Source: Streptomyces davaonensis JCM 4913
GTDB lineage: Bacteria > Actinomycetota > Actinomycetes > Streptomycetales > Streptomycetaceae
DNA length: 64,000 nt
NCBI RefSeq assembly: GCF_000349325.1
Contig: NC_020504.1
Span: forward strand, 4,746,053-4,810,052
Direction: 5' to 3'
In this document: in pieces, positions 37,102 to 45,290 of the stretch
How the letters are laid out: each line of letters starts with the position of its first letter
Position numbering within the stretch: the first letter of the stretch is position 1
Program-made: the position numbers and the translations under genes
The notes under the pieces: generated by a model
The model's input: only the letters and a program-made list of their open reading frames with translations
What the model was told of the DNA's origin: nothing
The model's database searches: none

Positions 37102-37183
37102 GCCCGCGCACGGCGCGGGCGCGCGCCGCCGGGCGCGGCCTGCCTCCTGTCTTCGCCCCGGCTGGCCGCGCCCGGCGGCGCGC
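37102..37183. other. Composite GC hairpin locus, candidate origin or transfer site
   Basis: A perfect 8-bp hairpin with a 3-nt loop (37102-37120) is followed immediately by perfect 20-bp arms (37121-37140 and 37164-37183) around a 23-nt loop. No gene ends here in a position that would need such a terminator. Single-strand origins (sti) and transfer loci of Streptomyces elements are strongly folded non-coding segments like this. Confidence 0.45.
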
Positions 37184-37259
37184 TGGCGAGCTGCGGGCAT
37201 GAAGTGGGAGACACCCTCTGTGGCTGGGGCGGTCGGCTCCACGACTTTAGCCAGCCACT

Positions 37260-37445
37260 TTGGCGCGAGCCTCGAAGATCATGGCCCCAACGTCGTGCTT
37301 TAGCGGGCAGGTCCACAGACTGCCCGACGCGCCGGAAGCTTACGGGGCCATGATCACTCGCGCCAAAGCAGCTCCCGGCCAAAGTCGTTACGCCGACCTC
37401 GTGGACACCGCAGCGTGGCAGCTGATCCCGCTTCTCGAATCATGA
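37260..37445 (+). CDS. Short hypothetical protein
   Basis: A 61-codon frame whose second half (AYGAMITRAKAAPGQSRYAD, then LVDTAAWQLIPLLES) reads like genuine protein, while the first 20 residues do not. It may be the end of a truncated gene. The start is uncertain and the evidence is weak. Confidence 0.3.
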   Translation: MARASKIMAPTSCFSGQVHRLPDAPEAYGAMITRAKAAPGQSRYADLVDTAAWQLIPLLES

Positions 37446-37457
37446 GAACTCTGGCTT

Positions 37458-38153
37458 GTGCGGAATTTCATGCAGTACGATCACTTCGTGTGTGCCTTGA
37501 GACGCGACGTGCCTCCAACTGCCAGCCCGGAGCCACATGAATATCGAAAAGCACTACCTAAGATGCGGCTTTTCCTGAGCGATATTTCCGATGTTAAGAG
37601 ATTGCTGGAACGTGACGCCGAGGCCGTGACAATCCAGGCCGGAGACGCGACAGCAGAAAGCGTTGATGACCTCAGAGATGCCAGCAAACGAGAGCTTCGA
37701 ACAGTACGGCTAATCACCGTCAGACCCGAAGTTGTCGTGGCCCTAGGAGAGTCGCCAGCCGTACGCACTACGGAGCAAAGCCAGGCGGCCCTGAGCCTAG
37801 TGGATGCTGTGGAAGAAATGCTAAGACCTCGAATGTCTTTTGGCGTTCGACACCGTCGCCTAGTGCAGGCCGCCACAGCTCTAATGACGCTGGCCGGGCT
37901 AGTCGCCACTATTGCCCTGATCAACGCTTACAAAAGCTTGGCATTTGGCATCCTTCCGTATCTCATCCTTTTGGGCGCTATCGCCCTGATGAACAGGTTG
38001 ATCGACGGGCGTGCCGAAGTGGTCCCCCTCCTCCCACGCGAGCAACGAGAAGAGCGACTAAAGCAGCAGAATTTGATTATTGCCGGAGTGCTCAGTTTTT
38101 TGGGCGGCGCAGCTGTGGCGGCATTGACCTTTTATATGGGCTGGAAGCGGTAG
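37458..38153 (+). CDS. Membrane protein with soluble N-terminal domain, first of a pair
   Basis: The 231-aa protein has a soluble domain of about 130 residues (LSDISDVKRLLERDAEAVTI, AGDATAESVDDLRDASKREL, SLVDAVEEML) and then three or four membrane spans (ALMTLAGLVATIALINAY, LAFGILPYLILLGAIALM, IIAGVLSFLGGAAVAALTF). It starts at a GTG; the ATG at 37470 is the alternative. GC content is visibly lower than the AICE backbone. Its domain order resembles that of the next gene. No family with known function recognised. Confidence 0.65.
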   Translation: MRNFMQYDHFVCALRRDVPPTASPEPHEYRKALPKMRLFLSDISDVKRLLERDAEAVTIQAGDATAESVDDLRDASKRELRTVRLITVRPEVVVALGESPAVRTTEQSQAALSLVDAVEEMLRPRMSFGVRHRRLVQAATALMTLAGLVATIALINAYKSLAFGILPYLILLGAIALMNRLIDGRAEVVPLLPREQREERLKQQNLIIAGVLSFLGGAAVAALTFYMGWKR

Positions 38154-38179
38154 CACGGTCAAAATAAGCAACCTTACCC

Positions 38180-39031
38180 ATGCACCGCGGCCACGAGTTG
38201 CACCCTCATCTTATCCGTCCAGATGGATCGACAAGCCGAAAGGTCCAGCATTCTCGCATGGCCAGCACGCCAAATCAGCAGACAGACGTTCGCAAAGTTT
38301 ATTACCAGTGCCGCCTTGGCCAAAGTGAACTAGAGCGCATGTTCGGCGTCGCTTGCGAAGGGATATCTTCACCAGAAGTTCAAATCTCGACGGTAGTCGG
38401 GAGTACTCGGTTTTGGAATTCGAACCTAGCTGACCTTATTGCAACGCTTCAAGCTAACGCCCCGGAACCCAGTGGCAAGTGGACGAACATCTCCATGGAG
38501 GCAAAAAACGCCTCGATGGAGCGCTCGGTCTCCATTTCCATCGACACCGAGCGGACCGAGTTCAACTTTTCTGGCTCCGACTCTACCTGGGTATACGGTC
38601 AATCCGCCCGCCTGGAATCTTTCCTTGGGGCGCATGGAGCAGTCCGAAATTCCCCCAAATACGAAGCAAAAATTTCAGTTGTTTTTGCAGTGTTCTTCAT
38701 CGGCGTGGGGGCACTTTGGGCATTCGGCGACCTCGGAAAGGAGACAGTTGAAGAATGCATACAAAGGGCGGCGGAGTCGAAGGAAAATCAGCTCGCATTC
38801 AACATCATCATGGGAGCTCTTCTTTCATTCGGAGTCCTCTTCATTCTATTTCAGTTCTTGAAGAGGCGGTCTCTCAGGGCACAACTCCGCATCAATTCCG
38901 CCGTAGCCGATGGGACATGGTGGTCCAGGCTGTCCGTTGGGGAAAAGATCGCCGCTATCGGAATACCAATTGCTTCGCTGGCCACGGTCGGGACGCTGAT
39001 TTCTGCGGCCAGTGACGCAATAGGGAAATGA
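38180..39031 (+). CDS. Membrane protein with soluble N-terminal domain, second of a pair
   Basis: The frame is 283 codons; the more likely start is ATG 38258 (MASTPNQQTDVRK). The soluble part (to about residue 155) has SELERMFGVACEG, VQISTVVGSTRFWNSNLADL and SISIDTERTEFNFSGSDSTW, ending ARLESFL. Three membrane spans follow (KISVVFAVFFIGVGALWAF, FNIIMGALLSFGVLFILF, AAIGIPIASLATVGTLIS). The pattern (helix, V-x-I-strand, G-x-x-T, L-x-D-L, beta strands, closing helix) parallels the preceding gene. A terminator follows directly. Confidence 0.65.
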   Translation: MHRGHELHPHLIRPDGSTSRKVQHSRMASTPNQQTDVRKVYYQCRLGQSELERMFGVACEGISSPEVQISTVVGSTRFWNSNLADLIATLQANAPEPSGKWTNISMEAKNASMERSVSISIDTERTEFNFSGSDSTWVYGQSARLESFLGAHGAVRNSPKYEAKISVVFAVFFIGVGALWAFGDLGKETVEECIQRAAESKENQLAFNIIMGALLSFGVLFILFQFLKRRSLRAQLRINSAVADGTWWSRLSVGEKIAAIGIPIASLATVGTLISAASDAIGK

Positions 39032-39032
39032 A

Positions 39033-39058
39033 ACCGGGGGCCTCGCGAGGCCCCCGGC
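39033..39058 (+). terminator. 24-bp perfect palindrome terminator
   Basis: CCGGGGGCCTCG and its exact complement form a hairpin immediately after the stop of the second membrane gene. Confidence 0.8.
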
Positions 39059-39390
39059 CTTGGCATATCGACTAACTCCGTTCTCTGGCAATCATGAGAA
39101 TGATTGCCATAAGAAGCAGAGAAATCGGTTCCATTGCGGACTCCCTCACAAGGTCGTGCCCACTCGGGGCGGCGGATGCAGGGAGCCGGCGCTGTTGCCA
39201 AGTAGGGCCATTCTGCCTCAGGTTGAAGCCCGTGTGCGCCGCTTCGGGAAGTTCGCTGGACCAAGTCTTCACTCTGAAGCGTGTGCCCGCGCACTCCCGC
39301 ACAAGCCGGTTCACGCCTTCACCGTTGGGGGGAACCACGCCACCGTGCCTAGAGCTGTGGCGGACCGAGCAGGGGCTAGGGGGAGACGGC
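39059..39390. other. No recognised gene
   Basis: About 330 bp of the element with several open frames in both directions but none with a ribosome site, start and protein-like composition. I see nothing else in it. Confidence 0.4.
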
Positions 39391-39552
39391 ATGGCGAAGT
39401 GTGGCGCACGCACCCTGACAGGCGGTCGGTGTCAGAGGCAGGTTGTGTCGGGCACCTCCCGCTGCCCAGTGCATCAGGGTCCGTGGTCGGCATACGGTGT
39501 GGCTCAGCGCAAGGAGAAGGAGGCCCAGGCGAAGAAGCGCAAGAAGCGCTAG
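39391..39552 (+). CDS. Small zinc-binding HGGxxx-type protein
   Basis: The 53-aa protein has CGARTLTGGRCQRQV, SRCPVHQGP and a Lys-rich tail (KEKEAQAKKRKKR). Cys4, Cys14, Cys25 and His28 could bind one zinc, and the tail would bind nucleic acid. GGGGGAGA lies before the ATG. Proteins of this kind are common small genes in phages and mobile elements (HGGxSTG domain); function unknown. Confidence 0.7.
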   Translation: MAKCGARTLTGGRCQRQVVSGTSRCPVHQGPWSAYGVAQRKEKEAQAKKRKKR

Positions 39553-39809
39553 CCCAAGCTGACATCAACGCCGCCGGACGACAGCACACTTGCATGCGCC
39601 ACCGTGGACTACCCAGCCGCAGGGCTCTGGGGCAGGACGGAGCACTGATCGAACTCCTAAAGCGGATGTCACGGCTCCAAGTTCGGCAGGGCACCGCCCC
39701 CACGGGTCCCGCACCTCTCAGGGTTCTGGGGCCCGGGGCATCCTGTGCTTCCCATGGCAAGGCCTCATGACGCTTCAAGGCTTCTGCCCGATGGAGCTAG
39801 GTTGAGGGT

Positions 39810-40163
39810 GTGGACGAGGAAGCGATCACCATCAGGCTCACGCGCGATCAAGCGTTCGTGCTGTCGGACTGGCTCTACCAAGTCATGTTCCAGTCCGACG
39901 ACCTTGAAGGAATCGTGCACGACCGAGCCGTCTGGTCGCCGATCTACGCGATCTCCGGAACGCTGGACAAGACGCTGCGCGAGATCTTCATGCCCGACCA
40001 CGGCCCGCGGCTTGAAGCGGCCAAGGAGCATCTCCGTGCAGATCTCTACGGCGGAGCCGACGAGACGACGGCACCAGGACAGGACGTGACCGACGCACCA
40101 CAAGCGCACCAGATAGAGCGGGGAACACCGGGGAACCACGGTGAAAGCGACCAAGGGCGATGA
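39810..40163 (+). CDS. Hypothetical AICE protein near the right end
   Basis: The 117-aa product starts at GTG 39810 (MDEEAITIRLTRDQAFVLSD) with GGTTGAGG upstream. The first 80 residues look like a helical domain; the rest is polar and disordered. It is the last gene before the second tRNA copy. Family not recognised. Confidence 0.55.
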   Translation: MDEEAITIRLTRDQAFVLSDWLYQVMFQSDDLEGIVHDRAVWSPIYAISGTLDKTLREIFMPDHGPRLEAAKEHLRADLYGGADETTAPGQDVTDAPQAHQIERGTPGNHGESDQGR

Positions 40164-40217
40164 GACCCGGTGCCAGGCGAACGCCCAGTCCGCAGCCTCA
40201 CCAGCCCCAAGTGATCG

Positions 40218-40265
40218 CAGCTTCCCAAGCTGAGAGCGCGAGTTCGATTCTCGTCACCCGCTCCA
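40218..40265 (+). repeat. Attachment site copy 2 (between the two elements)
   Basis: 48 bp identical to the 3' end of tRNA-Gly(CCC) including CCA. The upstream bases differ from the tRNA, so this copy is not a gene. It is the right end of element 1 and the left end of element 2. Confidence 0.93.
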
Positions 40266-40272
40266 TGATGAG

Positions 40273-40295
40273 ACCCCAGGTCAGTGGCCTGGGGT
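40273..40295 (+). terminator. Terminator-like hairpin after att copy 2
   Basis: Arms ACCCCAGG/CCTGGGGT with a 7-nt loop, followed by TTTT. It lies at the same distance from the core as the hairpins after copies 1 and 3. Confidence 0.65.
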
Positions 40296-41082
40296 TTTGT
40301 TGCGTGGGCGGGTTGTTGCTGCGCTCTGCGGGAGCTTCTGGACCCAAAGATTGGGCACGCAGAGGGCACGAGCGCCTTGAGGCCGCAGTCCGCACGCGCC
40401 CCGGCCCCGTTTTGACCTGTGCCTTGACCCGGGCAAGCGGCAGGTTCGCACGGTGCGAGCCCTCAGCCCGCCGTTCCCGGAGACGCCGGACACCCAACGC
40501 CTGCCCCGAGCAGGCACAAGTCCCATGCCGCAGTCGGCACTTGACTCCGGAGAGTCTCGTTTCAGAACGGTCCGTCGAGGAGCAGCCGGAACGCTTTGTG
40601 GCGGCCCTGCCGGCGTACAGTCCGAAGGCTCGTCGGGCGAGGGCGAGGGCGAGGGCGAGGATCGCGTTGGTGTCGTAGTCGGCAGACTGGGCCACATTCA
40701 CCGCGTCGGCGGGTTCGAGGTCCAGTGCGGGACGGCGGATACGGGCAGGCTGAGTGGCGCCCAGGTGGTCCTCCGTGATCTCCAGCGTGATCACGGAGCG
40801 CCGGCTCGTCCACCGCTGCAAGTCGACCGAGCTGAGGGTGGCCTCCCTACCGATTCGCGCGTGGCGACGTGATCCGGCTCTGTCGTCAGGAGCGGAGACA
40901 TGGCCAGGAGAACGAGGGCGACGCTGCCGGGGCCAACGGCCGGGACTTGCATGCATGGAATTGCGGCCAGAGCCTTGGAAATCAGGTCCTCGGCACCGCT
41001 CTTTGCTCCAGCTTGTTCCGGGCTCAACCACTCCCCCGGGCATTCGGGTCCACCATCCGGCGTCGATCGTCACCGACCCTGC
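40296..41082. other. Left end of element 2, no clear gene
   Basis: A minus-strand frame covers most of this stretch. Its middle (about 40600-40830, with SVITLEITEDHLGATQPARI and NVAQSADYDTNAILALAL) reads as possible decayed coding sequence. A GGGCGA hexamer is repeated about four times near 40637-40663. No start, ribosome site or family supports an intact gene. Confidence 0.4.
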
Positions 41083-42453
41083 TCAGCCGGGGTGAATGTT
41101 CTTGTTGTGGCGGAAGGTGTTGTCCGGGTCGTACTTGGCCTTGATCTCGGCCAGTCGTCGATAGATGCGCTCGCCGTACGCCTCTCGGACACGGCTGTTG
41201 CCGTCGTCGGAATCAAGGAAATTGACGTAGACGCTGTTGGCGCGGTGCGGTTGGAGGGCGTGGAGGAACCGCCGCGCCCAGGCGGTCTCGGCTGCGGCGT
41301 GCTCGCCCGACTCACCGGGCAGCCATACGGCGTCGATGTTGATGTTGTGGGCCACGTCGCGGCCGGCGTAGGCGGTGGCGGTGTGGGTGACTCGGTTGAC
41401 GGCGCCGCCCATGTGGAACATCACTGCGTACGACCGGGGCGAGCCGGCGCGGTAGGCGTGGTCGGCGATGACGGAGATGGTGTCGTCGGACAGATCGGCG
41501 AGGTCCGTGGACTTCCAGTAGTAGTGCCAGCCGTGGGGCGTGGTGTCGTCGGTTGCGCTCTGGTGGGCGCAGTACGACTTGGGCGCGAGCAGATCCACCA
41601 GCGGCGTCCCCAGCCGGCGAAGGGCCTCCACCGTGCGCTCGCCGTCGGCGATCGGGCCCGCGTAACAGCAGACGACGGCGATGGCGGGCCGCCAGTGCAG
41701 TTCCTCGGGGATGACGGGCAGCGGGGGAACGGTCCCGAGCCTGACCACAGTGCCGAGTTCGTCGAGTGCGTCGGCGGCGAAGTCCCGGTAGAAGCGCAGC
41801 ACGTCGGTGGTGTCGTCGGCCGCCCAGAAGACGGGTCCGGCCAGGACCGTCGGGCCGATGGCGTGCAGCGCGAACCGGAACAGGGTGACAACGCCGAAGT
41901 TGCCGCCGCCGCCTCGCAGCGCCCAGAACAGGTCGGGGTGGTCGTCAGCGGACGCATGGAGGATGCTGCCGTCGGCGGTGACCACCTCGGCGGTCAGCAG
42001 GTTGTCGACGGCGAGCCCGTGCTTGCGCATGAGGAAGCCGATGCCGCCGCCGAGGGTCAGCCCTGCGACGCCGGTATGGCTCACGATGCCCCCGGTGGTG
42101 GCCAGCCCGTGAGCCTGCGTCTCGTGGTCGACGTCGGCCCAGAGGGCACCGCCCTGGACCCAGGCGGTGCGGTCGGCAGGGTCGACGGACACGGCCCGCA
42201 TCGCCGAGAGGTCGATGATGATCCCGTCGTCGCACACTGCGGTACCGGCCACGTTGTGGCCGCCACCCCGCACGGCGATCTCCAGGTCGTGATCGCGGGC
42301 GAAACGCACGGCCGCGGCCACGTCGGCAGTGCCTCCGCATCGGGCGATCAGCCTGGGGCGCCGGTCCACGGCGCCGTTCCACACGGCTCGGGCGGTGTGG
42401 TAGTCGGCGTCGTCACGGGTGATCAGCCGGCCTCGGAACCCGTCGATCTTCAT
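41083..42453 (-). CDS. BBE-like FAD-linked oxidoreductase
   Basis: The 456-aa enzyme has the PCMH/VAO flavin fold: VRGGGHNVAGTAV (His66, expected covalent FAD site), GLTLGGGIGFLMRKHGLAVD, and the C-terminal berberine-bridge (BBE) segment ending NIHPG. Enzymes with bicovalent flavin have a Cys in the GxCxxVG-type loop. Here that loop reads SHTGVAGLTLGGG, so a single covalent link through His is likely. Members oxidise sugars, alkaloids or polyketides; the substrate here is not known. It is divergent from an HxlR regulator, which probably controls it. Confidence 0.88.
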   Translation of the reverse strand: MKIDGFRGRLITRDDADYHTARAVWNGAVDRRPRLIARCGGTADVAAAVRFARDHDLEIAVRGGGHNVAGTAVCDDGIIIDLSAMRAVSVDPADRTAWVQGGALWADVDHETQAHGLATTGGIVSHTGVAGLTLGGGIGFLMRKHGLAVDNLLTAEVVTADGSILHASADDHPDLFWALRGGGGNFGVVTLFRFALHAIGPTVLAGPVFWAADDTTDVLRFYRDFAADALDELGTVVRLGTVPPLPVIPEELHWRPAIAVVCCYAGPIADGERTVEALRRLGTPLVDLLAPKSYCAHQSATDDTTPHGWHYYWKSTDLADLSDDTISVIADHAYRAGSPRSYAVMFHMGGAVNRVTHTATAYAGRDVAHNINIDAVWLPGESGEHAAAETAWARRFLHALQPHRANSVYVNFLDSDDGNSRVREAYGERIYRRLAEIKAKYDPDNTFRHNKNIHPG

Positions 42454-42550
42454 GGCGGTCGCCTCCTCACTCGGGTGGCCGACGTGCTCGGAGGTCCTTC
42501 TCTCATCTCCTCGCGCATCAATCTCATCGCACCTCTTCAGGCCACGGCTG

Positions 42551-42573
42551 TGAAGTCAGGATTCTGGACTTCA
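42551..42573. promoter_or_regulatory. Inverted repeat TGAAGTC-N9-GACTTCA
   Basis: Perfect 7-bp arms lie 32 bp before the HxlR gene in the divergent promoter region. It is a plausible HxlR operator controlling both genes. Confidence 0.6.
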
Positions 42574-42604
42574 GGTCCCGGGGCAGGGGTGCGACACTGA
42601 TGGC

Positions 42605-43303
42605 GTGCGGAGCTACGGCCAGTACTGCCCGATTGCCCGCGGCGCCGAGATCTTCGCCGAGCGCTGGACGCCATTGATCATCCGCAACCTGTACCTGGGC
42701 TGTGGAAGCTTTGGCGAAATCCTGGAGGGCGCCCCCGGGCTTTCCCGCACCCTGCTCTCGCAGAGGCTCAAGCAACTGGAACGGTTGGGCATCGTCAGGG
42801 CAGAACCCAAGCCCGACGCCCGCGGAAACCACTACGAGCTCACGCCCGCGGGGCACGACCTGTTCAAGGTCTGCGTGTCGCTCGGCGAGTGGGGTGCTGC
42901 CTGGCTCGAGATCGCCCCCGAGCACCTCGATCCCTTTGTGGCGCTGTGGTCGATGTGCAACATGCTCCGCCGAGACCGGCTCCCGGACCGGCGCGTCGTC
43001 ATCCGCTTCGACTTCACCGGCCGCCCGCGCCCCGAGCGGTACTGGCTGCTGATCGAACATGGAGAGACCGAGATCTGCAAGACGTACCCCGGCCTCGACG
43101 AGGACCTCTACATCACGGCGGAGGCCGAGGCCTTCGTCAAATGGCACGCCGGCCAGCAGACCTGGGCCGACGCCGTCCTCGACCGGCGCATCCAACTCCA
43201 TGGCCCCTCCTGGCTCGTGCGAGCGTTTCCCACGTGGAACGCCCGCAGCGCCTTCGCCCACGTCAAACCGGTCACCCGAAGCACGGCGAGTTCGGCAGCC
43301 TGA
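42605..43303 (+). CDS. HxlR-family winged-helix regulator with C-terminal domain
   Basis: The 232-aa protein starts at GTG. Residues 1-100 are an HxlR/DUF24 winged helix (CPIARGAEIFAERWTPLIIR, GAPGLSRTLLSQRLKQLER). An extra SCP2-like domain follows (about 110-220, with FDFTGRPRPERYWLLIEHGE), seen in a subset of actinobacterial HxlR proteins. Some HxlR regulators sense quinones or electrophiles through a Cys near the N-terminus; Cys8 is at that position. Divergent to the flavin oxidoreductase. Confidence 0.82.
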   Translation: MRSYGQYCPIARGAEIFAERWTPLIIRNLYLGCGSFGEILEGAPGLSRTLLSQRLKQLERLGIVRAEPKPDARGNHYELTPAGHDLFKVCVSLGEWGAAWLEIAPEHLDPFVALWSMCNMLRRDRLPDRRVVIRFDFTGRPRPERYWLLIEHGETEICKTYPGLDEDLYITAEAEAFVKWHAGQQTWADAVLDRRIQLHGPSWLVRAFPTWNARSAFAHVKPVTRSTASSAA

Positions 43304-43547
43304 CATCTTCGACGCGCGCCGGCGCGACCAGGCCATCGGCTGTCGGCACCCGATGGTCGGCAGGTACGGCGTCGCTGCGCGCTGCACGTACGAGTCATCG
43401 GCGCCGGTCCCCACACGCCGCCGCAGACTCCCGACCGTGGTGATCGGTGCCCGCCTGCCGGACTGGCAGATGGGCAGGTCTGCCGATGCGCGGTCGACGG
43501 TCGTGGAGTGAGCCTGGTGCTGTCCTCCGAGGAGAGGAGCGGCAGCG

Positions 43548-44438
43548 ATGGCACGCATCAATGGGGGCGCCGTCACCTCGGCGGAGCCCATGGAGTTCGT
43601 TCAGGTCAACGGGGTGCGCATCGCGTACGAGTCGACCGGTGAGGGGGCGGTTCCGCTCGTTCTCGTGCACGGCAGTTGGGGTTCGCACCACAACTGGGAT
43701 CCGGTCGTACCCGGCCTGGTCCCCCAATTCCGCGTCGTCGCCTACGACCGGAGGGGCCACAGCAGCAGCGAGCGCCTCTCCGGCCAGGGCAGCTTCGACG
43801 AGGACGTGGCCGACCTCGCCGCGCTGATCGAGCATCTCGAGGCGGTCCCCGCATGGGTCGTCGGCAACTCGGCCGGCGCGGCCATCACGCTCAAGCTGGC
43901 CGCGGCCCGCCCGGACGTACTGCGCGGGATCGTCGTACACGAGCCGCCGCTGTGGTCCCTGCTCGCCCCGGGCAGTCCCGAGGCCGCCGCGGCCGAGGCC
44001 GTCGAGCGTGGGCCGCTCGAGGAGGTGTCGCGTCGCATCTCGGCGGGCGATGACGCCGGTGCGGCCGAGCTGTTCGTGGACGCGGTGGCTCTCGGGCCCG
44101 GCAGCTGGGCGCGGATGCCCGACGGCATGCGGCGGACTTTCGTCCAGAACGCTCCGACATACCTCGACGAGCAGAACGACCCCGCCGCCGGGGCCGTCGA
44201 CGAGACCGCGCTGGCCCGGTACCACGGGCCGGTGCTGCTCACGTCGGGCGACCGGAGCCCGCCTCTGTTCCGGCCGGTGCTGACGCGGCTCGCGGAGCTG
44301 TTGCCGCAGGCCGAGCACGTCGTCTACGCCGGTGCGGGTCACATTCCGCACGTGACACATCCGGAAGCGTTCGTGCACGAGGTCGTGGAGTTCACGTCCC
44401 GGTCGCACAGCGGGGCCGATCGGGAGGCACGGAGATGA
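43548..44438 (+). CDS. Alpha/beta hydrolase
   Basis: The 296-aa hydrolase has the oxyanion motif VLVHGSWGSHHNW, the nucleophile elbow GNSAG (Ser about 107), and a C-terminal His in GAGHIPHVTHPE. The acid is probably Asp in the LLTSGDRSPP strand. The substrate cannot be told from sequence; similar proteins are haloperoxidase- or lactonase-like. GAGGAG lies before the ATG. It overlaps the next hydrolase gene (ATGA). Confidence 0.87.
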   Translation: MARINGGAVTSAEPMEFVQVNGVRIAYESTGEGAVPLVLVHGSWGSHHNWDPVVPGLVPQFRVVAYDRRGHSSSERLSGQGSFDEDVADLAALIEHLEAVPAWVVGNSAGAAITLKLAAARPDVLRGIVVHEPPLWSLLAPGSPEAAAAEAVERGPLEEVSRRISAGDDAGAAELFVDAVALGPGSWARMPDGMRRTFVQNAPTYLDEQNDPAAGAVDETALARYHGPVLLTSGDRSPPLFRPVLTRLAELLPQAEHVVYAGAGHIPHVTHPEAFVHEVVEFTSRSHSGADREARR

Positions 44439-45253
44439 ACACCGTGAGCAAGGAGCTCGCCGCCGACCGGTTCGACGTCCGGGCACCCGACGGGACCGCG
44501 ATCGCGGTCTGGGCCGACGGTGGGGGACCTGCGCTGGTGATGGTGCACGGTTCGCTGCAGGACCACACCATTTCGTCCGCCCTGGTGGGCGAGCTCCGCA
44601 CGGACATCACCACGTTCGCCATGGACCGTCGCGGCTTCGGCGCGAGCGGCGACGGCGCCGCGTATGCGATCGAGCGGGAGTTCGAGGACGTCGCCGCCGT
44701 CGTCGACACGGTCGCCGCGCGAGTCGGCGGCCCGGTCGCCGTGTGGGGCCACTCCTACGGGGCGAGCCTTGCGATGGGCGGCGCGACGCTCACGGGGAAC
44801 ATCAGCCACCTGCTGTTGTACGAGCCCAGCCTCGGGCTCGCCTACCCCGAGGGCTGGATCGAGAAGGCCGAGAAGGCGCTCTCCGACGGCGACGCCGAAG
44901 CGGCCATCGTCCTGGTGCTCCGGGACGTCCTCGACTTCACCGACGACCAGATCCGCGCCATGCGTTCAGGCCCGGAATGGGCCCGCCGTGTCGCCGTGGC
45001 ACCGACCGTGGCACGGGAGGCACGTGCCGAGGAGGGCTGGGTGTACCGGCAGGGCCAGTTCGAAGGGATCACGGCGCGGACGCTGCTGCTGTCCGGTTCG
45101 CAGAGCCCACCAGCCCTCAAGGAGGCCACCGACAAAGCAGCGGCGGCAATCCCGGGTGCCCGGATTCGCCTCCTCGACGGTCACGCGCACATCGCCCACC
45201 GAACCGACCCCGTCCTGGTGGCGGCCGTCGTACGGGAGTTCCTCGCATCGTGA
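44435..45253 (+). CDS. Alpha/beta hydrolase, coupled to the preceding one
   Basis: The 272-aa hydrolase has VMVHGSLQDH, nucleophile elbow GHSYG and terminal DGHAHIAHRTDP. It is clearly related in layout to the upstream hydrolase but not a recent duplicate. The four-base overlap means the two are expressed together. Convergent with an HD-domain LuxR regulator, 37 bp away. Confidence 0.87.
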   Translation: MNTVSKELAADRFDVRAPDGTAIAVWADGGGPALVMVHGSLQDHTISSALVGELRTDITTFAMDRRGFGASGDGAAYAIEREFEDVAAVVDTVAARVGGPVAVWGHSYGASLAMGGATLTGNISHLLLYEPSLGLAYPEGWIEKAEKALSDGDAEAAIVLVLRDVLDFTDDQIRAMRSGPEWARRVAVAPTVAREARAEEGWVYRQGQFEGITARTLLLSGSQSPPALKEATDKAAAAIPGARIRLLDGHAHIAHRTDPVLVAAVVREFLAS

Positions 45254-45290
45254 CCGCACGCCTCGTGACCGCCGGAACCGGTACGGCGGC

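Larger units (their letters stand above)
25816..40265. mobile_element. Element 1: complete AICE in tRNA-Gly(CCC)
   Basis: The 14.4-kb interval between two direct 48-bp tRNA copies holds the AICE backbone on the minus strand in the usual order. Reading from the tRNA end this is int, xis, rep, spd-type genes, traB, an SCO3933-type protein and a KorSA-like GntR repressor, with overlapping stops and starts through much of it. A variable part (33.2-40.2 kb) on both strands contains regulators, a DUF1152 protein and lower-GC genes. All functions needed for excision, rolling-circle replication and double-strand DNA transfer appear intact. pSAM2 and SLP1 are the known models. Confidence 0.92.

Noticed and set aside
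37122..37183. The 20-bp-arm hairpin as an ordinary terminator
   Set aside because: Neither neighbouring gene ends close to it in a suitable position (the frame ending at 37079 is doubtful) and a second hairpin abuts it, so an origin or transfer function seems more likely, though not proven.
40637..40663. Hexamer repeat as a CRISPR or regulatory array
   Set aside because: About four copies of GGGCGA without spacers; simple slippage repeat. No CRISPR array was seen anywhere in the window.
40198..41073. Long minus-strand frame crossing the second tRNA copy, ending ERVTRIELALSAWEAA
   Set aside because: That peptide is the translation of the antisense strand of a tRNA 3' end, a known false annotation. 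The frame has no start or ribosome site; at most its middle is decayed coding sequence.
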